Source: an uncultured Burkholderiaceae bacterium
Lineage (GTDB): Bacteria; Pseudomonadota; Gammaproteobacteria; Burkholderiales; Burkholderiaceae_B
Direction: 5' to 3'
DNA: 64,000 nt
Assembly: GCA_937888805.1 (NCBI GenBank)
Contig: CALBEY010000110.1
Coordinates: 1-64,000 of the forward strand
Numbering within the stretch: the stretch's first letter is position 1; each line of letters starts with the position of its first letter. The notes under the pieces are model-generated. The model saw only the letters and a program-made list of their open reading frames with translations, searched no databases and was not told where the DNA came from. Shown piece after piece: positions 9,155-17,928 of this stretch. Both the position numbers and the translations under genes were made by a program.

Positions 9155-11596
9155 TCAAACGATCGCCTTCTTCGCTCGTCTAAGCGGTGTCTTCGCAGCC
9201 GACTTGGATACTTTTTTAGTTGCCACAGTTTTGGCAGGCATCTTTTTAGTAACAACCTTATTGGCGACAGCTTTCTTAGTCGGCGCCTTCTTAGCGATCA
9301 CTTTGGTGAGTGCAGGCTCACGCGCAGGGCTGGCAGTGTCTTTTGATAAGTTTGTGGTTGGCGCTCGACGTAAGTTGACCGAAGTTAAGCCATCAACTGA
9401 GTTGGTTTGACTCGACTGTTGCGCAGCCAAATCATAAAACCTGGCTACTTGTGCGAGTCGCTTTTTACCTTCGGCGTTAAGCGCGCCGCTAGCCATTGCT
9501 ACCCGTGTTACAAATTCGAACGCCGCTTTAATTTCAGTGCTGCTGTGGTGACTCAAGAGCGCTGGGATGGCGTCAATAGCGCCTTCAGGGTCAACAACCA
9601 TCACCATGGCTTGCTCACGGACCAATTTTTTGAAAGCCGCTAGGCTTAAGGAATGCTCTTGCTGGGCTCGCAGCTGCCGGATGAGATTAAAGCTGCGTTC
9701 ATCGATGCCGCCTTGCGCTTGCGCGATGTACATCATGACACGGACACTAGCCTCTCTTAGCCCACCGCACTGCACCAGCTTGCGCAGTTCATCGACGCGA
9801 CGACGAACAAAGGCAATGTGCTCGGGCGACACACCGGGGTGCTCGCGTGGCGAACCTTCTCGGGCACCCAAGCCGGCGATGTCTTGCACCAAAGACGAGC
9901 CATAGACCGCCATAAAGGTGTTTTCAATCATGGCATCACGCCATTCGCCCCAAAGGTCTAAGGACGATTCGATTGATTTTGAAATCTGCTTTTCAAATTG
10001 CACAAATGGGTTGTCTGCCGCTGCTTTTCGGCGTTTGTTTTTGACTTGCACCGCCACGGGTGCTAGCGCAGCAATCACAGGGTTCTTGTCAGACACCGCC
10101 TCATAATGCATGCGCAGTGGGTGGGTTTGTTCCCGACGCTGTGTTGAACGCGGTGTGGCAAAAGCCTTTACCCACGGCTGAACAAACGACTTGTACAGGC
10201 CCTGATTAACTTGCGAGATCCGAGAAACGGCAGCGAATCGGCGATCATCATCCTCACGGGGTTGAACAATGGCTTCGATGTCAGCCAAGTGACGTCGTTC
10301 AAACGTCAACACGTAGTCACCATAAGCCAGATCAGCATTCGGTGTGTCTGGGGTTTTGTCACGGATCACGGCTTCGTAGATGCCAGGTGGCAACATATCG
10401 ATCAGATCGATATTGCAAGTGAATTCGCGGTGCTCTTTTTTGGCCACGGCGCCTGACACAAAAATACCCAAGTGACCGATGCTTTCATGGACAGCATAAA
10501 TAATCGTCTGTCCGTGCGCGAGCACTTCTTTGTCGTTTTGGTAAAGGTCCGTGATCCACCCCAAGGCCTGTGGTGGTGGTGTGATGTTGTCACCCTTTGA
10601 ACAAAAAACAATGATTGGTGAACGAATGTTGCGCAAGTCAATACGTAAGCCGTCTTGGGTCACCAGGCGCGCGGTCGAGAGCTTATTGCCCACAAAGAGG
10701 TTATCGACAATGTACTGAATCTCTTTGCCGTTCAAAAAGACGTGCCCGCCCCACCAACGCTCAAAGCCCAAATAACGGCTCGCCTCGGTGTCAACGTTGG
10801 CATAAAGGTTGTATTGCTTAGACCAGTAGGTGTTCGAGGGATGAAGGTTTTCAAAATTTTGAACCAGATTGGCGCCGTCAAACAAACCCCCACCCAGATC
10901 ACTGGCCATGGTGGTCATCCATGATCCACCCGTCATGCCGCCGGTGTAGCGCATGGGGTTTTTGTTGCGCCAGCCCGCCCAATAGGACAGCGGCGCACCC
11001 GCAATAATGATGGGGCCGAAAAGTTCTGGCCGGGTGGCTGCTGCCATCATGAGTTGCCAGCCCGCCTGGCAGTTGCCGATGACCACGGGTTTGCCTTCAG
11101 CCTCTGGGTGTAAGGCGATGACCTCTTCTAAGAAGCGGGTCTCAGCCCAAACCACATCCTCCACGCCTTGATCCGGTTCTGGGCGAGGCAAAAACCCAAT
11201 GAAGTAACAGGGGTGGCCTGCTTCGAGCGCAACGCCAATCTCGCTCTCTGGTTTGAAACCGGCAATGCCAGGCCCGTGACCGGCTCGCGGGTCAACCACA
11301 ACAAAAGGGCGCTTGATTGGGTCAATCGGCATCGATTTTGGTGGTGTGATGCGCGTTAGAATGTAGTTGACTGGTCTTTCTAAAGAGCGTCCGTCCAACA
11401 CCACTTCGGCTTTCATGCTCAGCACATTGGGTGCTTGCTTTGACATGTGGCGCTGATACTGATTGCCCCGTTGACGCATCACATCGGCATACAACACGTT
11501 GCGTTGCCAAGTGTCTATGGCGTATTCAAGCGCCGCATCAACTGCTGGGGGCAATAAAGACACGGGGTGGGAATGCTCGGAGGTTTGATCGCTCAC
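9155..11596 (-). CDS. DUF3141 protein: PHA-synthase-like alpha/beta hydrolase with H1-like basic tail
   Basis: This 813-residue protein matches DUF3141, a family of large alpha/beta-hydrolase proteins related to polyhydroxyalkanoate synthases. A lipase box with a cysteine nucleophile is visible as GNCQAG (Cys176). A probable aspartate (Asp336 in CSKGDN) and histidine (His375 in ESIGH) complete a Cys-Asp-His triad in the order seen in PHA synthases. The first ~40 residues and the region after ~430 are predicted helical. From about residue 765 to the end the sequence is a Lys/Ala/Thr/Val-rich tail with repeated K-K and A-K-K blocks, like the tails of AlgP or PhaF and histone H1. Start is GTG at 11596. 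Substrate is unknown; binding to granules or nucleic acid through the tail is inference. Confidence 0.8.
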   Translation of the reverse strand: MSDQTSEHSHPVSLLPPAVDAALEYAIDTWQRNVLYADVMRQRGNQYQRHMSKQAPNVLSMKAEVVLDGRSLERPVNYILTRITPPKSMPIDPIKRPFVVVDPRAGHGPGIAGFKPESEIGVALEAGHPCYFIGFLPRPEPDQGVEDVVWAETRFLEEVIALHPEAEGKPVVIGNCQAGWQLMMAAATRPELFGPIIIAGAPLSYWAGWRNKNPMRYTGGMTGGSWMTTMASDLGGGLFDGANLVQNFENLHPSNTYWSKQYNLYANVDTEASRYLGFERWWGGHVFLNGKEIQYIVDNLFVGNKLSTARLVTQDGLRIDLRNIRSPIIVFCSKGDNITPPPQALGWITDLYQNDKEVLAHGQTIIYAVHESIGHLGIFVSGAVAKKEHREFTCNIDLIDMLPPGIYEAVIRDKTPDTPNADLAYGDYVLTFERRHLADIEAIVQPREDDDRRFAAVSRISQVNQGLYKSFVQPWVKAFATPRSTQRREQTHPLRMHYEAVSDKNPVIAALAPVAVQVKNKRRKAAADNPFVQFEKQISKSIESSLDLWGEWRDAMIENTFMAVYGSSLVQDIAGLGAREGSPREHPGVSPEHIAFVRRRVDELRKLVQCGGLREASVRVMMYIAQAQGGIDERSFNLIRQLRAQQEHSLSLAAFKKLVREQAMVMVVDPEGAIDAIPALLSHHSSTEIKAAFEFVTRVAMASGALNAEGKKRLAQVARFYDLAAQQSSQTNSVDGLTSVNLRRAPTTNLSKDTASPAREPALTKVIAKKAPTKKAVANKVVTKKMPAKTVATKKVSKSAAKTPLRRAKKAIV

Positions 11597-11743
11597 AGCG
11601 GTTGCCTTTTGGGTTATTTAACCGATTAAAGCGCAGTTCATGTTGCGATGCAACAACTACCATGATTTTGCTCGTTTAAACCAAATAAAAACACCGCAAC
11701 TAAAGGAAGTTTGTCCTTCCGTTATTGTTGCGTAGAGTTTGTG

Positions 11744-11772
11744 CTGACATGCCCTCTGTCAACGTCTAAAAC
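11744..11772 (+). promoter_or_regulatory. Putative promoter for mog in a 282-bp divergent gap
   Basis: CTGACA (11744-11749), a 17-bp spacer, and TAAAAC (11767-11772) lie about 107 bp before the mog ATG. The whole gap 11597-11878 separates the divergent DUF3141 and mog genes and is AT-richer than its surroundings. It also contains two short inverted repeats (GTTGC/GCAAC and GGAAG/CTTCC). I see no gene in it. Confidence 0.25.
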
Positions 11773-11878
11773 AGTATGACGCTCAAGTTGTTGTAAAAAT
11801 ATCGGTTTAACTTAACAAAAATTCTGGGTTGTCGGCAGTGATTTGCGCCCAGTAACCTGTTTTATTAAGGAACAGTTC

Positions 11879-12532
11879 ATGTCAATAAACCCTTCGCTGG
11901 AATCGCTTGAACGACTTCAGATGTCCGTTACCGCTAAGCTGGTAGACCTCAAAGTTGGACTGGTTTCGATTTCAGACCGAGCCTCACAGGGCGTCTATCA
12001 GGATCAGGGTGTACCGGCCTTGCGTGAATGGCTCGCCAAAGCCGTGCAAAACCCCATTTTGGTTGAAGAACGACTGATAGCAGACGAACGGCAAACCATC
12101 TCTCAAACGATTATCGAATTGGTTGATCAAGCCAAGTGCGACCTGGTCTTAACCACGGGCGGCACGGGTCCCTCACGTCGGGACGTGACGCCTGAGGCAA
12201 CGCTTGATGCGGCCACGCGCGAGATGCCCGGTTTCGGGGAGCAGATGCGTCAAATCAGCTTGAAATTCGTCCCCACGGCCATTTTGTCGCGCCAAGTAGG
12301 CGCTTTGCGCGAAATTGAAGGCCATGCGGCGTTAATTATCAATTTGCCGGGCCAACCCAAAGCAATTGCTGAAACTCTAGAGGGGCTCAAGGGCAAAGAG
12401 GGCGCGGTTGTCACGGCCGGTATTTTTGCCGCCGTGCCCTATTGCATTGATCTGATCGGTGGGCCGTATATTGAAACGGTCGATTCAGTGGTTAAAGCTT
12501 TTCGGCCAAAGTCAGCTGCCAAAGCGAAGTGA
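11879..12532 (+). CDS. mog: Molybdopterin adenylyltransferase
   Basis: Mog adenylylates molybdopterin before molybdenum insertion in molybdenum cofactor synthesis. The 217-residue protein has the MoaB/Mog fold motifs VGLVSISDRAS near residue 25 and LTTGGTGPSRRDVTPEA near 95, followed by INLPGQPKA. TAAGGA at about 11865-11870 is well placed for the ATG at 11879, so I prefer this start to a longer TTG frame at 11843. A second internal Met 14 residues on is also plausible. Its 3' end overlaps the convergent methyltransferase gene by 41 bp. No other moa, mob or molybdoenzyme genes are nearby. Confidence 0.88.
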   Translation: MSINPSLESLERLQMSVTAKLVDLKVGLVSISDRASQGVYQDQGVPALREWLAKAVQNPILVEERLIADERQTISQTIIELVDQAKCDLVLTTGGTGPSRRDVTPEATLDAATREMPGFGEQMRQISLKFVPTAILSRQVGALREIEGHAALIINLPGQPKAIAETLEGLKGKEGAVVTAGIFAAVPYCIDLIGGPYIETVDSVVKAFRPKSAAKAK

Positions 12533-13688
12533 CCTCTTGCGCACGTGCATCGGCTAGTGGATCGTCGACTTTGGTGGATTTGGGGTGCCTAGGCTTGATG
12601 TCATGACGCGCAAGGACCTTTAGGCCGCCGGCCTCGATTAAGCCTAAAAGGGTTTGACGCGATCGCAACTTCAAGTGTTCTGCGAAATCTGACAGGATTA
12701 ACCAAGCCTGACCTTGGGGTGTTAGGTGAGTCCGTACTTGGCTAAGAAAGCCCACCAGCATTTGGCTGTCTGGATCGTAAACGGCGGCGTCTAGTGCAGT
12801 TTTGGTGGGTCCAGGCAACCAAGGTGGGTTGCAGACCACCAGGTTGTATTGGCCAGGCACAAACAAATCGGCTTTGAGGACTTTAACTTGAGCGCTGAAT
12901 CCCAGATGGGCCATGTTGTCTTTTGCACATTGCAATGCGGCTGATTGCGTATCGGTGGCGATGACTTTTGGGATGCCTCTTTTGGCGAGAATCGCTGCAA
13001 TCACGCCGGTACCCGTCCCAACATCCAGTGCTGTTTTCGTGCCAGTCGGCAGAGCCGTCTGAACCAGCAGATCGAGGTATTCGTGTCGTGTCGGGGCAAA
13101 CACGCCATGGCGCGGGTAAATGTGTTGGCCGAGCGCGGCCACAAGCAAGCCTTGGCGCTGCCATTCGTAGGCACTCACAACGCCAATCAATGCTGTCAAA
13201 GGCATGAGCAAGGCAGGTGCTCGAGATAAGGCCTGCTGCCCTTCAACCAAATAAGCTGCCTGACAGGCCGCTGCAACTGAGGGTGCACGTCGATGCGTTA
13301 ATTGGAAGTTTTCTGCCAAAGGAATCAGCAGCAGTCCCAGCAGGCGGGCCTGCTGACTGCGCGCTTGCCGAACCAAGTGAAATCGCTCGGGGTAAGCGAT
13401 ATCGCTAGCGGGAGGTTTTTGTTTGGCAATCCGTCTTTTTAAGGCGGCCAGCAATTGCTTGCCATTTTGAAAATCGCCACGCCACACCAGCCCGGTGCCG
13501 CCGCTGATGAAACGGTAAGCGCGATCAGCCGACAGCGTCTCGTCAACGCAGAGCAATGCCTTAGGCGGTGACCAACCATGCGACGATTGCCAGAGGGCTT
13601 GGCAGGGCTGATCGTTCTCTGTCCAATAAACCAGCGTTGATTCATCAGGGTTAGGGCGAGGATCAGTTAATTTTTCAGTGGACTGCAC
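12492..13688 (-). CDS. Class I SAM-dependent methyltransferase (NPPW motif)
   Basis: A 398-residue protein. The C-terminal half is a Rossmann methyltransferase: the SAM-binding ALDVGTGTGVIAA lies near residue 220 and the catalytic NPPW near 288. NPPY/W motifs belong to enzymes that methylate exocyclic or amide nitrogens of adenine, guanine or glutamine (the HemK/PrmC, RsmC and RlmG style). The N-terminal ~190 residues are not clearly recognised and may be a substrate-recruitment domain, as in two-domain rRNA methyltransferases. Substrate is therefore undetermined. Start is a GTG at 13688 with no obvious ribosome site. It converges on mog with 41 bp of coding overlap and is divergent from fba. 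Confidence 0.75.
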   Translation of the reverse strand: MQSTEKLTDPRPNPDESTLVYWTENDQPCQALWQSSHGWSPPKALLCVDETLSADRAYRFISGGTGLVWRGDFQNGKQLLAALKRRIAKQKPPASDIAYPERFHLVRQARSQQARLLGLLLIPLAENFQLTHRRAPSVAAACQAAYLVEGQQALSRAPALLMPLTALIGVVSAYEWQRQGLLVAALGQHIYPRHGVFAPTRHEYLDLLVQTALPTGTKTALDVGTGTGVIAAILAKRGIPKVIATDTQSAALQCAKDNMAHLGFSAQVKVLKADLFVPGQYNLVVCNPPWLPGPTKTALDAAVYDPDSQMLVGFLSQVRTHLTPQGQAWLILSDFAEHLKLRSRQTLLGLIEAGGLKVLARHDIKPRHPKSTKVDDPLADARAQEVTSLWQLTLAEKL

Positions 13689-13894
13689 GGCATCGCTGGT
13701 TGGTTGATTTAAAACAAAAGTGGGGCGTACACGCCAAAATGCTTCGTTAGGTTGTCATTTTAGGTTAGGCGAGGTCGTTGCAGGTAAAATGGCAAGCAAT
13801 TAAACGATCATTGCTAAACATAACGCCAAGCGACTGCCCTGCGGCGATGATCTGCAATAGCCCTATTTCACTTTCTTGCAGAAGGATTTTGACC

Positions 13895-14959
13895 ATGTCT
13901 CTTGTTTCCATGCGCCAACTTTTGGATCACGCCGCCGAAAACGGTTATGGCATCCCCGCGTTTAACGTGAACAACCTAGAACAGGTTCAGGCGATTATGG
14001 AAGCCGCTGAAGAGACTGATAGTCCAGTCATCATGCAAGCGTCAGCCGGTGCACGCAAGTACGCTGGAGAGGGGTTTTTGAAGCACCTAATTCAGGCCGC
14101 TGTTGAGTCCTATCCTCATATTCCGGTGGTGATGCACCAAGATCATGGTCAATCGCCTGCCATCTGCCAAGGCGCCATTGACTTGGGTTTCTCAAGCGTG
14201 ATGATGGACGGTTCGCTTAAGGAAGATGGCAAATCTGTGGCTGACTACGACTACAACGTGGCCGTGACCCGACAGGTGGTTCAAACAGCGCACAAGCTTG
14301 GTGTGACCGTTGAGGGTGAACTTGGCTGCTTGGGCTCGCTTGAAACCATGATGGGTGACAAGGAAGATGGCCACGGTGCTGATGGCGTGATGACGATGGA
14401 GCAACTTTTGACCGACCCAGAGCAGGCGGCTGACTTTGTGCGTCAAACCCAGCTCGACGCATTGGCCATCGCGATTGGCACAAGCCATGGTGCCTATAAG
14501 TTCACCCGCAAGCCGACCGGTGACATTTTGTCGATCGGACGCATTAAAGAAATCAACGCCCGCCTGCCCAACACCCACTTGGTCATGCACGGCAGTTCGA
14601 GCGTGCCGCAAGACCTGTTGGCCGAAATCAGGGCCTTTGGCGGCGACATGAAAGAAACCTATGGTGTGCCCGTTGAGGAAATCCAAGAGGCCATCAAGTT
14701 CGGTGTACGTAAGATCAACATCGACACCGACATCCGCTTAGCCATGACAGGCGCTATTCGCCGTTTTTTTGCTGAAAATCCTGGCAAGTTTGACCCACGT
14801 GAATATTTGAAACCCGCTCGCAGCGCTGCCAAAGCCATCTGTGTGGCCCGATATCAGCAGTTTGGTACGGCAGGCAACGCCAGCAAGATCAAAGCTCGCC
14901 CATTGTCTGACATTGCCGCTGACTACGCCGCTGGCAAATTGTCGCAAGTTGTGACCTAA
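13895..14959 (+). CDS. fba: Fructose-bisphosphate aldolase, class II
   Basis: This zinc enzyme interconverts fructose-1,6-bisphosphate with dihydroxyacetone phosphate and glyceraldehyde-3-phosphate. The 354-residue form with the Calvin-type subfamily pattern is seen: [10 protein letters not shown] near residue 20, the metal ligands in VVMHQDHG near 80, the glycine-rich GTSHGAYKF near 195, and VMHGSSSVP near 230. The long C-terminal part ([16 protein letters not shown]) is typical of the 354-residue class. The frame is open from 13778, but AGAAGGA upstream fits the ATG at 13895 ([10 protein letters not shown]). purC follows after 18 bp, so fba probably heads a long operon to tsaC. Confidence 0.96.
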   Translation: MSLVSMRQLLDHAAENGYGIPAFNVNNLEQVQAIMEAAEETDSPVIMQASAGARKYAGEGFLKHLIQAAVESYPHIPVVMHQDHGQSPAICQGAIDLGFSSVMMDGSLKEDGKSVADYDYNVAVTRQVVQTAHKLGVTVEGELGCLGSLETMMGDKEDGHGADGVMTMEQLLTDPEQAADFVRQTQLDALAIAIGTSHGAYKFTRKPTGDILSIGRIKEINARLPNTHLVMHGSSSVPQDLLAEIRAFGGDMKETYGVPVEEIQEAIKFGVRKINIDTDIRLAMTGAIRRFFAENPGKFDPREYLKPARSAAKAICVARYQQFGTAGNASKIKARPLSDIAADYAAGKLSQVVT

Positions 14960-14977
14960 GTTAAAAAGAGAATAAAC

Positions 14978-15856
14978 GTGACTTTGTTGTATCAGTCTAA
15001 TTTGACCTCTTTGCCGTTGCTCGCGCGTGGCAAGGTGCGCGATATGTATGCGGTGGGCCAAGACAAGCTTTTGATTGTCGCCTCAGACCGGTTGTCAGCG
15101 TTCGATGTTGTTCTTGATGACCCCATCAGCGGTAAAGGTGAGGTGTTGACGCGGTTGACCGAGTTTTGGTTGAACCGCCTTGGCCATGTCTTGCCTAACC
15201 ACAGTACAGGCATTGATCCTGAGTCTGTCGTCAGTCCCGAAGAACGTGAACAAGTGCGCGGCCGATCAATGGTGGTTAAGCGCTTGAAGCCTATCATGGT
15301 CGAGGCCGTTGCCAGAGGCTATTTAATCGGATCAGGTTGGAAAGACTACCAGGCCACGGGCACGCTCTGTGGTGTTACGCTTTCTACGGGATTGCAGCAG
15401 GCCAGTCGATTGTCGCCTGCCATTTTCACACCAGCCGCAAAGGCCGACGTTGGCGAACATGATGAAAATGTGGATTTCGATTACGTCATCCATGCGGTCG
15501 GCGTGCCTTTGGCCCATAAGCTGCGCGAGATCACCTTGCAACTTTATGAAGAGGCGGCGGCTTTTGCATTGAGTCGCGGCATTATTATTGCAGACACCAA
15601 ATTCGAGTTCGGTCTAGATAACGATGGTGTTTTGCACCTGATGGATGAGGTTCTCACACCGGATTCATCGCGATTTTGGCCCGCCGATCAGTGGCGTGAA
15701 GGCATCAGTCCGCCGTCCTACGATAAACAGATCGTGCGCGACTGGTTAGAAACCCAAGACTGGGATAAGACGGCCCCAGCCCCTCGATTGCCCGCTGAGG
15801 TCATCGCGCAGACGGCGGCCAAATACCGTGAGGTCTGTCAGCGCCTTGAAGGATGA
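14978..15856 (+). CDS. purC: Phosphoribosylaminoimidazole-succinocarboxamide synthase
   Basis: SAICAR synthase joins CAIR and aspartate with ATP in de novo purine synthesis. At 292 residues it matches the longer bacterial/yeast-like PurC class. Motifs: ARGKVRDMY near residue 14, [11 protein letters not shown] near 29, [13 protein letters not shown] near 109, and DTKFEFG near 208 followed by [22 protein letters not shown] before the ATG serves as a ribosome site. Its last 29 bp overlap the small GNAT-like frame. Confidence 0.96.
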   Translation: MTLLYQSNLTSLPLLARGKVRDMYAVGQDKLLIVASDRLSAFDVVLDDPISGKGEVLTRLTEFWLNRLGHVLPNHSTGIDPESVVSPEEREQVRGRSMVVKRLKPIMVEAVARGYLIGSGWKDYQATGTLCGVTLSTGLQQASRLSPAIFTPAAKADVGEHDENVDFDYVIHAVGVPLAHKLREITLQLYEEAAAFALSRGIIIADTKFEFGLDNDGVLHLMDEVLTPDSSRFWPADQWREGISPPSYDKQIVRDWLETQDWDKTAPAPRLPAEVIAQTAAKYREVCQRLEG

Positions 15857-16127
15857 ACCTATCATTGAGCATTCGCCCGGTATCGTGCTCATTCGCAACC
15901 AGAACACGACCATTGGGTACTGCCGCTACTTTGATAATGGTGATGTGGAATACATCTTTGTCAATTCGCTCTATCGGCGCCAAGGCCATGGCAGTACCTT
16001 GTTGCGTGAGGTCGCCAAAAAGACCGGTCAACTTGGCCAAGCCCATCAGCCGATTTCACCATTGGGTCGGCAGTTTTTTACTGCCCATGACGTTGCGATG
16101 CAATCAGACACTGACTCATTGCGGTGA
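15828..16127 (+). CDS. Small GNAT-like N-acetyltransferase domain protein
   Basis: A short reading frame of up to 99 residues between purC and purE. It shows the GNAT core in miniature: a beta-strand pair ([20 protein letters not shown]) leading to the acetyl-CoA-binding motif-A lookalike [10 protein letters not shown] (R-x-x-G-x-G). That is the minimal fold seen in YidJ/YjdJ-type small GNATs. The start is uncertain. GTG 15828 overlaps the end of purC and would give translational coupling; an in-frame GTG further in would give about 80 residues. The position inside a purine operon suggests cotranscription but not function. Confidence 0.6.
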   Translation: MRSVSALKDEPIIEHSPGIVLIRNQNTTIGYCRYFDNGDVEYIFVNSLYRRQGHGSTLLREVAKKTGQLGQAHQPISPLGRQFFTAHDVAMQSDTDSLR

Positions 16128-16165
16128 ACAGTTAAAATACACTTTTCGAATGTTGGCCATCCATC

Positions 16166-16762
16166 ATGCCTATCAAAAAGACCGTTACCGCTGCTTTGGT
16201 CAAGACGCCAAATAAAACCCGCGTTCAGCCCAAAGCCAAATCTGCAACCCAATCTGCGTCTAAAACCACCGCCAAAGCCAAACCCTTGGTGGCTGTCATC
16301 ATGGGCTCTTCGAGTGACTGGGACGTGATGGCCAATGCCGTGGCTATCCTCGAACACTTTGACATTGCCTATGAATCGCAAGTGATATCAGCACACCGCA
16401 TGCCGCATGACATGGTGGCTTTTGCGGCAGACGCATCCAAACGCGGCTTGCGAGCCATCATTGCGGGTGCCGGTGGAGCGGCACACTTGCCTGGTATGGT
16501 GGCAGCCTTGACCGAGTTACCGGTCTTTGGTGTCCCGGTTCCCAGCCAATACCTGCGCGGGGAGGATTCTTTACTCTCAATTGTGCAGATGCCCAAGGGC
16601 ATACCGGTGGCGACTTTTGCAATCGGTGAAGCTGGCGCGACAAACGCAGCGCTTCACGCGGTGGCGAATTTGGCGACGACTGACACCAAGTTAAGACAAA
16701 AGCTGATTGCGTATCGCGCAGCACAAACCCGCGCTGCCCGTGCCATGCGCTTGCCAACATGA
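16166..16762 (+). CDS. purE: N5-carboxyaminoimidazole ribonucleotide mutase with basic N-terminal extension
   Basis: Class I PurE converts N5-CAIR to CAIR in purine synthesis, acting after PurK. The core starts near residue 41 with [14 protein letters not shown] and continues with SAHRMP near 73, [12 protein letters not shown] near 100, and [18 protein letters not shown]. The first ~40 residues are unusual: a Lys/Thr/Ala/Ser-rich, low-complexity stretch with no counterpart in the compact enzyme. No well-placed internal Met offers an easy alternative start, although TTG and GTG codons just before the core are possible. The final ATGA overlaps the purK start, so purE and purK are translationally coupled. 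Confidence 0.93.
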   Translation: MPIKKTVTAALVKTPNKTRVQPKAKSATQSASKTTAKAKPLVAVIMGSSSDWDVMANAVAILEHFDIAYESQVISAHRMPHDMVAFAADASKRGLRAIIAGAGGAAHLPGMVAALTELPVFGVPVPSQYLRGEDSLLSIVQMPKGIPVATFAIGEAGATNAALHAVANLATTDTKLRQKLIAYRAAQTRAARAMRLPT

Positions 16763-17928
16763 TGGTGGTGCCTGGGCAGTGGTTGGGTGTGTTGGGAGGT
16801 GGTCAACTCGGGCGGATGTTCTGTCAGGCCGCTCAGTCAATGGGCTACCGCGTCATGGTGCTTGATCCCGAAGAGCAAAACCCGACGGCTGCTTTGGCCG
16901 ACGCACACGTTTTGGCCGATTACGATGATGAGGAATCATTGGCGGAATTGGCAAGAAACTGCTTAGCAGTCACCACCGAATTTGAAAACGTTCCGGCCGT
17001 CAGCCTTCAGAGGCTGGCTCAACAAACGCATGTTTCGCCAAGCGCACGGGCCGTCGAGTTGGTACAAGACCGGTGCGTGGAAAAAGCCTTTATTCAAGCC
17101 CAAGGCGTGCTTGTGGCGCCCTACGTGGCGGTGCACTCGCTAGCTGACCTTCAAAACGCCCCAGCAGATCTTTTTCCCGGCATCCTAAAGGTGGCCCGTT
17201 TGGGTTATGACGGCAAGGGTCAATATCGTGTGGCCACGCGTGAAGAGGCGCTTGCGGCGTTTGCCAGCATGGGTGAGGTCAATTGTGTGCTTGAAGCTCG
17301 GCTGGATTTAAAGGCTGAACTCTCAGTGGTGTTGGCACGCGATGTTGATGGCAATAGTCAGGTTTTTCCCGTGGCGCGTAACGTTCATCACGACGGTATT
17401 TTGGCGGTCACGCACGTCGATGGTCAAGACAGTGCACTGACAACCGAAGCCATCAGCGCCGCAACTCGAATTGCAGAGGGTTTGGGTTATCACGGGGTTA
17501 TGTGTGTTGAGTTTTTTGTCCTTAAAGACAATGTCTTGTTGGTCAACGAAGTGGCTCCACGACCGCACAATAGTGGTCACTTCACGCTCAACGCCTGTTC
17601 GACCAGTCAATTCGAGCAGCAGGCTCGCGTGATGGCTGGCTTGCCCTTGGGCGACACCCGATTGCTTAGCCCTGCGGTGATGCTTAATTTATTGGGTGAC
17701 GTCTGGTTATCAACAGCAGACAATAACGTTGTTGAACCTGACTGGCAGGCTGTCCTGGCATTGCCTGGCACATCGTTACATCTGTATGGCAAAGTGCAAG
17801 CGCGTCGTGGCAGAAAAATGGGCCACATCAACATCACAGCATCTGACATCAGCCAAGCCGTCAAAATCGCCAACGAGGTTGTGAGCCTATTGCGTTTGCC
17901 GGCACTGGCAACTATGCCAACGTTGTGA
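16759..17928 (+). CDS. purK: 5-(carboxyamino)imidazole ribonucleotide synthase
   Basis: PurK uses ATP and bicarbonate to carboxylate aminoimidazole ribonucleotide to N5-CAIR, the substrate of PurE. The 389 residues carry the ATP-grasp fold: [16 protein letters not shown] near residue 10, [12 protein letters not shown] near 150 for ATP binding, and [12 protein letters not shown] near 260 with metal ligands. Two consecutive ATG codons occur at 16759 and 16762, either of which may be used. It overlaps purE by 4 bp and tsaC by 4 bp. Confidence 0.95.
   Translation: MMVVPGQWLGVLGGGQLGRMFCQAAQSMGYRVMVLDPEEQNPTAALADAHVLADYDDEESLAELARNCLAVTTEFENVPAVSLQRLAQQTHVSPSARAVELVQDRCVEKAFIQAQGVLVAPYVAVHSLADLQNAPADLFPGILKVARLGYDGKGQYRVATREEALAAFASMGEVNCVLEARLDLKAELSVVLARDVDGNSQVFPVARNVHHDGILAVTHVDGQDSALTTEAISAATRIAEGLGYHGVMCVEFFVLKDNVLLVNEVAPRPHNSGHFTLNACSTSQFEQQARVMAGLPLGDTRLLSPAVMLNLLGDVWLSTADNNVVEPDWQAVLALPGTSLHLYGKVQARRGRKMGHINITASDISQAVKIANEVVSLLRLPALATMPTL

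Noticed and set aside
11597-11878. Small gene or riboswitch in the 282-bp mog/DUF3141 gap (e.g. a molybdenum cofactor riboswitch)
   Set aside because: Only short 5-bp stems are visible, with no extended conserved fold and no credible coding frame.
12968-13229. Plus-strand short frames inside the methyltransferase gene
   Set aside because: They lie opposite the SAM-binding region of the coding strand and show no motifs.
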